Assembly: GCA_050946055.1 (NCBI GenBank)
Contig: JBMNUB010000006.1
Coordinates: 27,955 to 91,954 of the forward strand
Origin: Fimadaptatus sp050946055
GTDB lineage: Bacteria > Bacillota > Clostridia > Christensenellales > Aristaeellaceae
Direction of reading: 5' to 3'
Length of the DNA stretch: 64,000 bases
Part shown: positions 33,437 through 41,673 of the stretch, one piece after another
Position numbering within the stretch: position 1 is the first letter of the stretch
Layout of the letters: every line of letters begins with the position of its first letter
Notes under the pieces: generated by a model
Seen by the model: the letters and a program-made list of their open reading frames with translations, nothing else
Told to the model about the DNA's origin: nothing
The model's database searches: none
Made by a program: the position numbers and the translations under genes

Positions 33437-34195
33437 TCACAGGAACAGCTCGTTTTCCTTATGGCCGGCGCGCAGCATGGGCTTTATGCGCTCTATGTTT
33501 TGCAGCATGGGCGGCGGCAGCACGCGCACGCCCTTGCGGCAGACGCGCAGACAGGCCATGCACATCTCGCACACGCCCACAGCCGTATCCACGCCCTGCT
33601 CGGTCACGGTTATCGCGCCTGTAGGACAGACGCGCGCGCACGCACCGCAGCGCACGCAGCCTTCCAGCGAAACGGGCGTGACCGGCATGCCCTTCGAGGC
33701 CTTGTACGGCCTGTTGCCCGGCACATCGGGCGCGGCACCGCCCTCGGCGAGCTTGCCCAGCACCTTGCCGGCAAACTCGCGCAGCTGTGCGGCATCGTCC
33801 GCATCCGGCCTACCGGCAGCGGCCACGGGGTCCATGGAGTGCTGCGCCACGCATGCCAGCGAAGCCAGCACGCTAAAGATCTGTGCCGCAGCTATGTCGT
33901 TTGTCTCCAGCAGCGCGTCCTCGTAGGCGCGGTTGCCGTACACAGCTATGGTTACGGCTGGCAGGCCGTTGCCGGCTAGCCTTGCCAGCTGCTGAGCGGC
34001 GGCGCGCGGTATCCTGCCGCCATACACAGGCACGGCTATAACCGCCGCCTCGCCCGTGGGCTGCGCCAGCTCGACATCGCGCCTGCACATGTCGTGCGCC
34101 ACGATTTCCCCGGCTAGGCCCGCGCAAAACGCCTCGGCGACGCGGCGCGTGCCACCCGTCGGGCTGAAGAAGTACATGTCTATCTTATTTAACAT
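33437..34195 (-). CDS. EFR1-type flavodoxin-ferredoxin fusion protein
   Basis: A 252-residue cytoplasmic electron-transfer protein. The N-terminal ~140 residues are a flavodoxin-like domain (F-F-S-P-T-G-G-T-R-R for FMN phosphate binding; V-P-V-Y-G-G-R-I-P in the next loop). Residues about 170-230 hold two 4Fe-4S cysteine sets, C-V-R-C-G-A-C-A-R-V-C-P and C-E-M-C-M-A-C-L-R-V-C, separated by the usual linker. This is the common Clostridia EFR1 family ferrodoxin layout. I chose ATG 34195 because the flavodoxin motif starts within ten residues and AAGGGGGAATGC precedes it; the longer frame to 34462 is low-complexity intergenic DNA. It appears monocistronic; its redox partner is unknown. Confidence 0.92.
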   Translation of the reverse strand: MLNKIDMYFFSPTGGTRRVAEAFCAGLAGEIVAHDMCRRDVELAQPTGEAAVIAVPVYGGRIPRAAAQQLARLAGNGLPAVTIAVYGNRAYEDALLETNDIAAAQIFSVLASLACVAQHSMDPVAAAGRPDADDAAQLREFAGKVLGKLAEGGAAPDVPGNRPYKASKGMPVTPVSLEGCVRCGACARVCPTGAITVTEQGVDTAVGVCEMCMACLRVCRKGVRVLPPPMLQNIERIKPMLRAGHKENELFL

Positions 34196-34249
34196 AATTG
34201 CATTCCCCCTTTCCATAAATTTCCATGATTCGGCATGCCGCATCCGGAC

Positions 34250-34470
34250 TTGCGCGCGTTTGCTTGCGCGTTCGGGATCAGCGCTTGGAGCGCTGCTGCC
34301 CGCGTGGTTGCGTGGGTATTGCGCGGTGCGGCGTGCTTGCGTGTTCTGCTGCTCGCTTGTGTGAGGTGTGATGCGTTCGCGCGATTGATGCGCTTGCTTG
34401 TACGCGGTGCGGCGTGCTTGCACATTCCGCGCGCCGCTTGTATGCAATGCGACTGAGTTCACTTAGCTGA
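34250..34470. repeat. Low-complexity, decayed tandem repeats
   Basis: The block GCGGTGCGGCGTGCTTGC occurs twice about 77 bases apart (near 34324 and 34401), surrounded by further degenerate GCTTGCGTGTT/GCTTGTATG strings. It probably is a worn tandem array. The rest of 34471-34816 shows similar GC-rich, unstructured sequence with no gene. Confidence 0.5.
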
Positions 34471-34816
34471 CGCGCTCATAAGCAATGCGAAGTGCTTGGC
34501 TTTCGCGATTGCATTCCTGCATCGTCAAATCGCTCGATGTTGCCGGTGCCTGCGCATTTACCGCGTTCACTCATAAGCAATGCAGCCAAGTTCCCATGAT
34601 TGCCGCGCTCATCCATACAGGCAAATCGCCTGATGCGCCGTTGCCCGCATGCTTTCCGCGCCCACATATATTTGCGGCATTCACATGTCACACAGCACTG
34701 CATGCCGTTTAGTCTGGTATTCGACAAATATCGCGAAGTTCCTGTTTGCGCGCGGCGATTTATGTTGCGGCTGCGAATATATGCCGCCGCACTCAACGCG
34801 CCCCGCCAAACCGGCA

Positions 34817-34852
34817 TAAAACAAAACACCGGCATCCTTTCGAATGCCGGTG
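34817..34852 (-). terminator. Terminator of tRNA-Lys
   Basis: Minus strand: CACCGGCAT (34844-34852 complement) pairs with ATGCCGGTG over 9 bp with an 8-base loop, followed by TTTTGTTTTA. It starts 8 bases after the tRNA 3' end. Confidence 0.9.
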
Positions 34853-34859
34853 CAATAAG

Positions 34860-34932
34860 TGGACCGCCAGGGGCTCGAACCCTGGACACCCTGATTAAGA
34901 GTCAGGTGCTCTACCAACTGAGCTAGCGGTCC
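34860..34932 (-). tRNA. tRNA-Lys (anticodon CTT)
   Basis: 73-nt cloverleaf on the minus strand: acceptor GGACCGC/GCGGTCC, D-arm GCTC-AGTTGGTA-GAGC, anticodon stem CCTGA/TCAGG with loop CTCTTAA (anticodon CTT, reading AAG), variable GTGTC, T-arm CAGGG-TTCGAGC-CCCTG, discriminator A. CCA is not encoded. It has its own consensus promoter and terminator. Confidence 0.97.
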
Positions 34933-34980
34933 ATTTTGTTTTCGCATTTCGTTTCTCAACTCAGCGCGTCAACGTTGAAT

Positions 34981-35009
34981 ATTATAGCACAGTCCCGCGC
35001 ATCTGTCAA
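34981..35009 (-). promoter_or_regulatory. Promoter of tRNA-Lys
   Basis: Minus strand: TTGACA (35004-35009), 17-base spacer, TATAAT (34981-34986); both hexamers are perfect. Confidence 0.9.
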
Positions 35010-35219
35010 TAGGTTTTTTCAACTTTTTTGAAGGTTTTTTTGAACTTTCTCACTTTTTGTGGGCGGCGGGCGCATTTTGGCACATGCGCCCGCCATGCTT
35101 GGCCGATATCGGGTCTGTTTCGGGCTGATATCGCGCCCATTCTTCCAGCATTTTCCAAATTACATGCATCTCAGGCACATGCCCGCCCATTGCGCGCGCA
35201 TGGACAGCTCTGCATTGCC

Positions 35220-35765
35220 CTACCACAAACAGTTCTGGCTCACATAGTGCCGCCACTCGCCGCCCGGCGGCAAATCAGGCACGCGCAGGTCATGCCCCTT
35301 GGCGTTGAGTATGCGCACCTTGGCCTGCAAAAGCTCGGGACACACGAACATGCTGGCCGCCACGACCCCGGCATCGTCGTGCGCGCGTATGGCCTCCAGC
35401 GTGTCCTCGTCGCTCATCAGCAGCGAAGCCGCAAAGCAATTCGCCTCCGCTTCCAGCTGTGAGTGCATGTTGGCTATGTCCGAGGCATGGCCGAACTGAA
35501 AGCCCGCGCGCCTGACATGCCCCAGCGCCAGATGCCCCAGTTCATGCGCGCACGCACAGCGCCGCGTGTAATAGTCCGAATTGCTGTTCAGCCCTATGAC
35601 GCGCACGCCCAGTATCACGTTACAAAACCCCAGCAGCGTGGGATACTCCTCCAGATCGACTATGCAGTCCATGCACTCGGCCAGCTCATACGGATCGCTG
35701 GTGCGATACTTGCGTCTCAAGCGTTCCGCCACGCGCTCTATGCGCTCAATGCTCTCTCGCTTCAT
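35220..35765 (-). CDS. ImmA/IrrE-family metallopeptidase
   Basis: A 181-residue zinc peptidase. The H-E-L-G-H motif (residues 74-78) and the downstream E-A-E-A-N-C-F-A-A-S-L-L-M helix with the third ligand are intact. ImmA/IrrE proteases inactivate a partner DNA-binding repressor, often the XRE protein encoded just upstream, as is the case here (20-base overlap). The ATG at 35765 follows GGAGATGGAGAGG; ATG 35774 is an alternative. The C-terminal part after residue 130 is shorter and Pro/Gly-rich. ICEBs1 ImmR-ImmA and many phage regulators share this layout, but no other phage or ICE gene is near. Confidence 0.9.
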   Translation of the reverse strand: MKRESIERIERVAERLRRKYRTSDPYELAECMDCIVDLEEYPTLLGFCNVILGVRVIGLNSNSDYYTRRCACAHELGHLALGHVRRAGFQFGHASDIANMHSQLEAEANCFAASLLMSDEDTLEAIRAHDDAGVVAASMFVCPELLQAKVRILNAKGHDLRVPDLPPGGEWRHYVSQNCLW

Positions 35766-36198
35766 CCTCTCCATCTCCGTCCGCAGCCTGCTCGCGCGCG
35801 CGCAGTCTCTGGGCATAGCGCTGGGCATTGCGCTGCTTTACGCGGTCGAATATGCGCGTCATCTGACGGTAGAATGCCTGCTCATCCTCCTCGGAGAGCG
35901 TGCCGCCCGCGTACAGCGCCTCGGTAGCCTCCAGTATCTGCGCCGCCTGTTCACGGCCACGCGAGCCGTACTTGCTCTGCGCCTCTATCATGAACAGATC
36001 CTGATCGCTGAGCAGGTTGTCGGTCGTTACGTTGAACTCCTCGGCTATGCGCGGATATATGGTCGCGTCCTTGGGGTACATGCGCCCCGACTCATAGTAC
36101 TGATACGTGCGCAGCGACACGTTGAGCAGTTGAGCCATCTGCGTCTGAGTGAGCTTGCGCGAGTCGCGCAGCCGGCGCAGTTTTTCGCCAAATGTCAT
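35746..36198 (-). CDS. XRE-family helix-turn-helix regulator
   Basis: A 150-residue protein with an N-terminal XRE/Cro-CI helix-turn-helix (residues about 4-62; L-T-Q-T-Q-M-A-Q-L-L-N-V-S and T-Y-Q-Y-Y-E-S-G-R) and an acidic, helical C-terminal half ending in a Arg/Glu-rich tail. It overlaps the ImmA/IrrE peptidase gene by 20 bases, so the two form a repressor-protease pair. It starts at ATG 36198 after GGAGGCGATCAAT and has a consensus promoter. The regulated genes are not evident from the neighbourhood. Confidence 0.9.
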   Translation of the reverse strand: MTFGEKLRRLRDSRKLTQTQMAQLLNVSLRTYQYYESGRMYPKDATIYPRIAEEFNVTTDNLLSDQDLFMIEAQSKYGSRGREQAAQILEATEALYAGGTLSEEDEQAFYRQMTRIFDRVKQRNAQRYAQRLRAREQAADGDGEDEAREH

Positions 36199-36259
36199 AT
36201 TGATCGCCTCCGTCCGGCGCGCGACACCGCCCGCGCGCTCATATTTGTCCGTTGCTTCG

Positions 36260-36288
36260 ATTATATCATATGCAGTTCATTGCGTCAA
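36260..36288 (-). promoter_or_regulatory. Promoter of XRE-ImmA operon
   Basis: Minus strand: TTGACG (36283-36288), 17-base spacer, TATAAT (36260-36265), about 60 bases upstream of the start codon. Confidence 0.8.
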
Positions 36289-36464
36289 TAGTCATTGCAT
36301 GCATTTACATGCGCATGTTATCCGCTGCATTGCCAAATCGCCCGTCAAATTCATGCAATATAATGCGCATCGCATGCGAGATGCATCCCTTACCGCCAAC
36401 CTATCGCCAAAACGAATAGCGCCCCCTCTGCGCGGGCATAATGCGCAAAAGGAGGCGTATATCC

Positions 36465-36629
36465 ATGTCCATGATAGAATGTCCCCGCTGCCACAGATGC
36501 ACCGGTTCGCGCCGGCTTGAGCGCTGCCGAAGCTGCGGCGAATACGCATGTGATGAATGCATGCTGGACGGGCTGTGTCCCGAATGCGCGCCAAACGGCG
36601 CTCAGCCAGAAGCCGACGTGCTGCTGTGA
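36465..36629 (+). CDS. Small zinc-ribbon protein
   Basis: A 54-residue protein with eight or more cysteines in C-x-x-C pairs: C-P-R-C-H-R-C, C-R-S-C, C-D-E-C and C-P-E-C, consistent with two zinc-binding knuckles. ATG 36465 follows AAAAGGAGG at 9 bases, which is why I chose it over the frame start at 36441. The C-terminus is short and acidic. I cannot assign a function; small zinc ribbons often bind nucleic acid or act as adaptors. It stands alone between the XRE operon and dnaB. Confidence 0.65.
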   Translation: MSMIECPRCHRCTGSRRLERCRSCGEYACDECMLDGLCPECAPNGAQPEADVLL

Positions 36630-36918
36630 GCGGCGCGGATGCCGTGTGCGATGAGATAGGCATGCGCATATGTCGCATGCCGCGCATCACGCCGACTTTG
36701 CGGCAGCGCGTGGCTCATATGCAGGCGTATCTGCTTGCGTATGCCGCGCGGCTCATTCCCAGGCATGTCGGCTTAGATATGCCGCGCAAATCATGCACAG
36801 ACATACCGTCCCTGATGCCGCGCAGTTAATGCGCCTAACATCGTTTGCGCGCTGCCATTCAGCACACATGCCGCATTGCAACGAGCTGCGCACAGCGCTT
36901 CATCATGCGCAAGCCGCA

Positions 36919-38280
36919 TCACATTCCCGGCGGCGGCGGCGGCGGCGGCACATTGGGATTGAGCGAATTGACGAACTTGACGTACTCGCCCAGAAAGGTC
37001 ACGTTTACCGTGTCCAGAGGGCCGTTTCTCTGCTTGGCGACGATTATCTCGGCGGCGGTCTTGTCCTCGTACTCGGGGTCGTAATAGCCCTCGCGGTGTA
37101 TGAACATGACCACGTCGGCATCCTGCTCTATCGCGCCCGAATCGCGCAGGTCGCTCAGCACCGGGCGGTGATTGGCGCGTCCCTGCGGCGCACGGGAGAG
37201 CTGGCTGAGCGTGATTATCGGCACGCGCAGCTCCTGCGCCAGACCCTTTATCGAGCGCGATATCTCGGCCACTTCCTCCTGACGCGAGCGGCCGGGATTG
37301 CCGCTGCCCGCACTCATCAGGCCTATATAGTCAATCATGACCAAATCAAGGCCATGCTCTATCTGCAAGCGGCGGCAGCGCGAGCGCATCTCGGTCACGG
37401 TTATGCCGCTGGTCGCGTCTATGTACAGTTCGGCATTGGACAGCGGCAGCAGCGTATCGCCCAGCCGCTCCAGCTCGTCGTCGTCCAGCGTGCCGTGGCG
37501 CAGGTTCTGCATGTTGACCTGCGCTTCGGAGCACATCATGCGCAGCATGAGCTGTTCGGCGGGCATCTCCAGCGAGAACACAGCCACCTTACAGCCGCCG
37601 CGTATGGCGGCGTTGGCGGCTATGTTCATGCCCAGCGTAGTCTTACCCATGGACGGGCGCGCGGCGATTAGCACCATCTCGCCCGGATGCAGGCCGGTCA
37701 GCAGGTTGTCAAGGTCGGTAAAGCCGGTGGATATGCCGTTTATGGCACCCTTGTTTATAAGAAGCTCCTGTATCTTGGCATACGCCTTGGGAACTTCATC
37801 GCGCGCGGACACGAACGCCGCCGCGCCGCGCCGCATGGCTATGTCGTATATCGACTTTTCCGCCAGCTCCAGCACCTCGGGGACTTCCTTTTCGCCCAGA
37901 TAGCTCTCCTGAGTTATGTTGCCGGAAGCCTCTATCAGCTTGCGCAGGGTGGACTTTTCTTCTATTATCTGTATATAGGCGCGGGCGTTGGCGGTGGAAG
38001 GCACGTAACCGGTCAGGTCTATCAGGTAATCCAGCCCGCCTATGCCGTCCAGCTTGCCTGTGCGCGTCAGCTCATTGGACACGGTCACAAGGTCTATGGG
38101 CTGCGATTGATTGAACAGCGTGCGCATGGCGGCGAATATCTCGCGGTGCGCGGGGCTGTAAAAGTCCTCGGGCGAAAGCGCTTCATTGGCCAGCAAAAGC
38201 GCATTTCTGTCCTGAAGCATAGCGCCCAGCACTGATCTTTCGGCATCCATGCTGTGCGGCGGTATGCGACCCTGTTCCAT
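36919..38280 (-). CDS. dnaB: Replicative DNA helicase DnaB
   Basis: A 453-residue hexameric helicase. The N-terminal primase-interacting helical domain (residues about 8-110) is followed by the RecA-like domain with Walker A A-R-P-S-M-G-K-T-T near 210, Walker B-type V-M-I-D-Y-I-G-L-M, the S-Q-L-S-R motif and the arginine finger region R-D-S-G-A-I-E-Q-D-A-D. It unwinds DNA ahead of the replisome. The C-terminus ends in an unusual run of seven prolines then G-M, encoded by CCG-type triplets that form a trinucleotide repeat. It lies downstream of rplI, the conserved order in Firmicutes. GGGGAGG precedes the ATG at a rather long spacing. Confidence 0.97.
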   Translation of the reverse strand: MEQGRIPPHSMDAERSVLGAMLQDRNALLLANEALSPEDFYSPAHREIFAAMRTLFNQSQPIDLVTVSNELTRTGKLDGIGGLDYLIDLTGYVPSTANARAYIQIIEEKSTLRKLIEASGNITQESYLGEKEVPEVLELAEKSIYDIAMRRGAAAFVSARDEVPKAYAKIQELLINKGAINGISTGFTDLDNLLTGLHPGEMVLIAARPSMGKTTLGMNIAANAAIRGGCKVAVFSLEMPAEQLMLRMMCSEAQVNMQNLRHGTLDDDELERLGDTLLPLSNAELYIDATSGITVTEMRSRCRRLQIEHGLDLVMIDYIGLMSAGSGNPGRSRQEEVAEISRSIKGLAQELRVPIITLSQLSRAPQGRANHRPVLSDLRDSGAIEQDADVVMFIHREGYYDPEYEDKTAAEIIVAKQRNGPLDTVNVTFLGEYVKFVNSLNPNVPPPPPPPGM

Positions 38281-38497
38281 GCTTTACGCTCGCCTCCCCA
38301 TCAAAACGCGCCCGTGCGCCATGGTCACAGGACCCAGCGGCGGGCGCGCAGTATATATCGCGCGGAATCTCATAATAAATGGCTAATCAATAGCTCATGA
38401 ACGGCTAATGAACAGCAACAGCTTGCGGGCGGAATCCAGCCGCCCCATGCGCATTATGCAGGGCATATCGCGCCTGCGATGCTGCGCGGATGCGCCA

Positions 38498-38944
38498 TCA
38501 GTCCACTTCGACTATGGCGAACATGCGGGCGGTTATGTTGGGCCCCAGGCGCACGGTCAGCTCGAAGCGGCCAGCCTGCTTTATCGGCTCGCCGGTCTCT
38601 ATCTTGCGCTTGTCCACCTCTACGCCCAGCTGCTGCTTTATGGCCTCGGCGATGGCCTCGCCGGTTATCGAACCGAACAGGCGGCCATTGGCGCCGGCCT
38701 TGGCCTTGAGACGGACTTCCTTGTCCTTCATCTGCTTGGCCAGCTCCAGCGTAGCGGCGCGCTGCTGCGCCTGACGGTGTTCCTCTGCGGACTTGGCGTT
38801 CTGTATGGTATTTATGGCATTGGCGCTGGCCTGAACCGCCAGCTTGCGCGGCAGCAGGAAATTGCGGGCGTAACCGTCCGACACCTCCAGCACCTGCTCA
38901 CGCTTGCCTGTGCCCTTTACATCCTTAAGCAGTATGACCTTCAC
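38498..38944 (-). CDS. rplI: 50S ribosomal protein L9
   Basis: 148 residues, the exact usual length. The N-terminal RNA-binding domain starts V-K-V-I-L-L-K-D-V-K-G-T-G and contains the G-Y-A-R-N-F-L-L-P signature; a long connecting helix and the C-terminal domain (F-G-S-I-T) follow. The start is GTG 38944, behind AAGGAGGGAACCAAA; the longer upstream frame is not conserved. It binds 23S rRNA at the base of the L1 stalk. It precedes dnaB by about 215 bases on the same strand and has a promoter upstream. Confidence 0.97.
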   Translation of the reverse strand: MKVILLKDVKGTGKREQVLEVSDGYARNFLLPRKLAVQASANAINTIQNAKSAEEHRQAQQRAATLELAKQMKDKEVRLKAKAGANGRLFGSITGEAIAEAIKQQLGVEVDKRKIETGEPIKQAGRFELTVRLGPNITARMFAIVEVD

Positions 38945-39007
38945 TTTGGTTCCCTCCTTCTTCGCTGCGGCGCGTGCGCGCGGGCATACGAAGTCAATGT
39001 ACCCTAT

Positions 39008-39036
39008 ATTATACCGCATATCGCGCTAAAACGCAA
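39008..39036 (-). promoter_or_regulatory. Promoter of rplI (-dnaB)
   Basis: Minus strand: TTGCGT (39031-39036), 17-base spacer, TATAAT (39008-39013), about 64 bases upstream of the rplI start. Confidence 0.65.
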
Positions 39037-39269
39037 GAGCGCATTTTGGAGCGTGGCAATATGGCGTGTAAAATGCTGCCTGCACAAGAATGAACCCGGC
39101 AGGAAATATTCATCACCAGTTATCATTGGATTTGCAAACCAGCGGCCATTCTTCCAAACGGCACGTACAGCGTCATCGCCGCATTCGCGCATGAAGCTTA
39201 GCGCCGCGTGGCATAATAGTCTCAGCACGGCCGCTCATAAAATCCGCGGCCGCCAAAGGAGGCTTACAC
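39037..39269. other. Intergenic stretch between rplI promoter and DUF378 gene
   Basis: Divergent region with no gene or clear repeat; only the DUF378 ribosome site AAAGGAGG at its end is notable. Confidence 0.5.
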
Positions 39270-39488
39270 ATGCTGGTGCTGGACAGGATAGCGCTGCTGC
39301 TGGGCATAATCGGCGCTGTCAACTGGGGACTGGTGGGCGTGTTCCAGTTTGATCTGGTGGCGTTCATATGCGGTGGTCAGGGCGCGACGATAAGCCGCGT
39401 GATATACACTCTGGTGGGACTGGCCGGACTGTGGTGCGTGTCGCTGCTGTTCCGCGAGCGCGACGAGGCGCGCGAGGGCGAGAGCTGA
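39270..39488 (+). CDS. DUF378 small membrane protein
   Basis: A 72-residue protein with two hydrophobic helices and the DUF378 signature G-A-V-N-W-G-L-V-G-V-F-x-F-D-L-V near the first helix. The C-terminal tail is charged (R-E-R-D-E-A-R-E-G-E-S). DUF378 proteins are common in Firmicutes and have no known function. ATG 39270 follows AAAGGAGGCTTACAC. It is monocistronic with its own terminator. Confidence 0.9.
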   Translation: MLVLDRIALLLGIIGAVNWGLVGVFQFDLVAFICGGQGATISRVIYTLVGLAGLWCVSLLFRERDEAREGES

Positions 39489-39503
39489 CACAGCGCGTAA
39501 ATG

Positions 39504-39537
39504 TATCCGCAGGTGTATTGTGCCTGCGGATATATTT
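39504..39537 (+). terminator. Terminator of DUF378 gene
   Basis: Perfect 10-bp stem TATCCGCAGG / CCTGCGGATA with a 9-base loop, followed by TATTTGT, 15 bases after the stop codon. Confidence 0.75.
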
Positions 39538-39588
39538 GTATGCGCGCGCATCTGCACCAGCCGCGCATACTGCCCGCTCATGCTATCG

Positions 39589-39726
39589 GCGCGCGGATGC
39601 AGGCGCTTACTCCTATAGCAAACGCATTTACGATGCAGCGCTGCCGTTGCCATGCGGACGCAGGTACTTACCAACACAGGTTCTATCCGTCTGACCACAG
39701 GAAGCCATCGCCATGCGGACGCAGGC
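39589..39726. repeat. Decayed 61-bp tandem repeat, three units
   Basis: The motif ATGCGGACGCAGGYRCTTA (first unit degenerate) ends at about 39603, 39664 and 39725, a constant 61-base period, with weakly conserved sequence in between. Confidence 0.55.
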
Positions 39727-39790
39727 GCTTATGCACTGCACAGCTTACGCATCACGTCCATGCCGCCGCTTTATGCATATCATACGCGCC

Positions 39791-40186
39791 CTATTGCATC
39801 TGCCTTCCCGCATTCCGTATGCGCGCAAGTATCTCAGTATCCGCCGGGCAGAAGTCAAATTCGTCTATCTCATCCACAGTTATCCAGCGAATGTCGTTGT
39901 GTTCCAGCTTTTGAGGCATGCCCGCGGCTATGCGCGCATTGAGCAGAGTCAGATGCACCGTCAAATCGGGATACTCATGCGTGACCGCCATGAACTCATC
40001 GCCCACGCTCAGCTCCACTGCCAGCTCCTCGCGGCATTCGCGCACGAGCGCCTGCTGCTTTGTCTCGCCCGGCTCGACCTTGCCGCCCACGAATTCCCAC
40101 ATAAGCCCGCGCGCCTTGTGTGCCGGCCGCTGGCATATCATGAATCTGTCGCCCTCCCATATGAGTGCCGCCACTACTTCCGTCAT
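39791..40186 (-). CDS. NUDIX hydrolase, MutT-like (8-oxo-dGTP diphosphatase type)
   Basis: A 131-residue protein with a complete Nudix box G-G-K-V-E-P-G-E-T-K-Q-Q-A-L-V-R-E-C-R-E plus E-L-A-V-E-L, starting about residue 36. N-terminal V-A-A-L-I-W and F-M-I-C-Q-R-P strands are typical of MutT, which removes oxidised purine nucleotides from the pool. ATG 40186 is chosen because GGGGGAG lies 7 bases upstream and the N-terminus fits the family; the frame to 40360 runs into the 26-bp array. Substrate range of Nudix proteins is hard to predict. Confidence 0.9.
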   Translation of the reverse strand: MTEVVAALIWEGDRFMICQRPAHKARGLMWEFVGGKVEPGETKQQALVRECREELAVELSVGDEFMAVTHEYPDLTVHLTLLNARIAAGMPQKLEHNDIRWITVDEIDEFDFCPADTEILARIRNAGRQMQ

Positions 40187-40364
40187 GTCATCGCTCCCCC
40201 TTTGGCTCGATAATGTCCGTTTGCTTCCCGCCCATGCGCACGCCGAAGTATGGCTCTGCGTGGGCAATGCACGCCTGCTTCCAGCTAGTTCTGCCTGCGT
40301 CATGGTGCTGCACAGGCAATTCCACTGCCTGTCGCGGCCTTTGCAGCCCCGCGCCCTCACTCGT

Positions 40365-40522
40365 CACACGCAAAAGCAGCGCAGCGCTGTCAAATACAAA
40401 AGCAGCGCAGCATCGCCACGCGCAAAAGCAGCGCAGCATCGTCACGCGCAAAAGCAGCGCAGCATCGCCACGCGCAAAAGCGGTGCTGTGCCGTCACACG
40501 CAAAAGCGGCGCAGCGCACCCG
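40365..40522. repeat. 26-bp tandem array, six units
   Basis: The motif CAAAAGCRG begins at 40371, 40397, 40423, 40449, 40475 and 40501, an exact 26-bp period. The unit core is CGCAAAAGCAGCGCAGCATC with small changes. It lies between the start of the MutT-like gene and the end of the next minus-strand gene, so it is in the upstream region of the MutT-like gene. Nothing else is recognised in 40187-40572. Confidence 0.9.
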
Positions 40523-40572
40523 CCCGGACTCACCGCCCGGACAAAGCGCACATGCGCCGCTCATGTTCATGC

Positions 40573-40869
40573 TCAGTATGAAAAGTCGTTGCGCGGATCG
40601 CGGCTGCGGCGCGTCACGCCGTCGTCGGGCAGGTACTGCACCTCCAGCCGGTCAAAGCCCACGCTCTCAAAGAAGCTGTCCGCCGTGAACGAGGTAAGGC
40701 CAAACCGCTCCAGTTCGTCGCGCTGCTTGCTCAGCCACATAGGGCTAGGCACGTCCATGTCCTTGCACACGTCGCGCAGGCGCTCCTCCACGTCCTCGCG
40801 CGCACATTCCACCGCAGTTTCATGCAGCGTGCGCTGCTTCCTTATAACCTTTACCCAGATGCGGCTCAT
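40573..40869 (-). CDS. Conserved hypothetical protein
   Basis: A 98-residue, charged, soluble protein (M-S-R-I-W-V-K-V-I-R-K start; W-L-S-K-Q near 46; F-x-E-S-V-G-F-D near 68). I cannot name its family with certainty, though similar small proteins occur in Clostridia. A AAAGGCGGGCGCAT site precedes ATG 40869. It follows the ThuA-type gene by 30 bases on the same strand and is probably co-transcribed with it. Confidence 0.7.
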   Translation of the reverse strand: MSRIWVKVIRKQRTLHETAVECAREDVEERLRDVCKDMDVPSPMWLSKQRDELERFGLTSFTADSFFESVGFDRLEVQYLPDDGVTRRSRDPRNDFSY

Positions 40870-40899
40870 ATGCGCCCGCCTTTCGATATAATGCTTGAA

Positions 40900-41622
40900 T
40901 CAATACATCTTGAGGGTGCTGGTGTACTGGTCGGGATCGACATTTGCCTTTACGGCCAGCTCCTTGCCCTCAGCCGCCCACAGCATGCCGCGCAGCATCA
41001 TCTCCTGCGCAGTGGGATCGTTGAACACGTCGTCGTGATGGCCCAGCGAGGTATAGAACACGCGGCCATGACCCCAGCGCTTGGTCCAGGTCACCGGCAC
41101 TTCGACGTGGCCGTTGGAGGCGTGATAGTAGTTTATTACGGGATAACAGGTGGTGGCCAGCACCTCGACCGCCGGGTCAATGTGTACATAGTACTGCTCG
41201 GTGCATACCTCGAAGTCCTTGAGTCCATAGGTTATGGGACTGGAGGAGTTCTTTATATGCACGGGGTACTTAACGCCGTCTCCGCCCGGATGAGACACCC
41301 ACTGGCCGCCGGTCATGAACTGCCACTCGGTGTCCTGACGGAACGAGTCGCACATGCCGCCGTGGCAGCCGGCCAGACCCACGCCGAAGCGGCCTACCGC
41401 CTCGACCACGGGCTTGCACTGCTCGCGAGTTATCGAGCCCATCGTCCACACGGGTACTATCAAATCCAGCTCCTTGAGCTTGTCCAGGCTCAGGAAGCTG
41501 TCCAGCGTATCGGACACCTCGACCTCAAAGCCGTTCTCGCGCAGCAAGCGCGCAAAACGCTCGGATACCAGCACCGGCTCATGGCCGTCCCAGCCGCCCT
41601 GCACTATAAGCGCCTTTTTCAT
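40900..41622 (-). CDS. ThuA-domain protein
   Basis: A 240-residue protein of the ThuA family (trehalose utilisation; class I glutamine-amidotransferase-like fold). Features: A-L-I-V-Q-G-G-W-D-G-H near the start, G-V-G-L-A-G-C-H-G-G-M-C at about 80, G-G-Q-W-V-S-H-P-G-G and V-F-Y-T-S-L-G-H-H. ThuA proteins occur in sugar-catabolic clusters; their catalytic role is poorly known. ATG 41622 follows AGGAGGAATATGTATC. It is preceded in the operon, by 51 bases, by a small membrane-protein gene and followed by a 98-residue hypothetical. Confidence 0.9.
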   Translation of the reverse strand: MKKALIVQGGWDGHEPVLVSERFARLLRENGFEVEVSDTLDSFLSLDKLKELDLIVPVWTMGSITREQCKPVVEAVGRFGVGLAGCHGGMCDSFRQDTEWQFMTGGQWVSHPGGDGVKYPVHIKNSSSPITYGLKDFEVCTEQYYVHIDPAVEVLATTCYPVINYYHASNGHVEVPVTWTKRWGHGRVFYTSLGHHDDVFNDPTAQEMMLRGMLWAAEGKELAVKANVDPDQYTSTLKMY

Positions 41623-41673
41623 GATACATATTCCTCCTGTTCAGGTAATCAATGCCGCCCGCGTCCCGCGCGC

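Noticed and set aside
34676..34959. 92-residue minus-strand frame overlapping tRNA-Lys (contains G-P-L-A-Q-L-V-E-H)
   Set aside because: This is the familiar false translation of a tRNA gene and its flanks.
34860..36198. Integrated element at tRNA-Lys
   Set aside because: No integrase, no second copy of the tRNA 3' end and no further phage or ICE genes were seen; only the XRE-ImmA pair hints at it.
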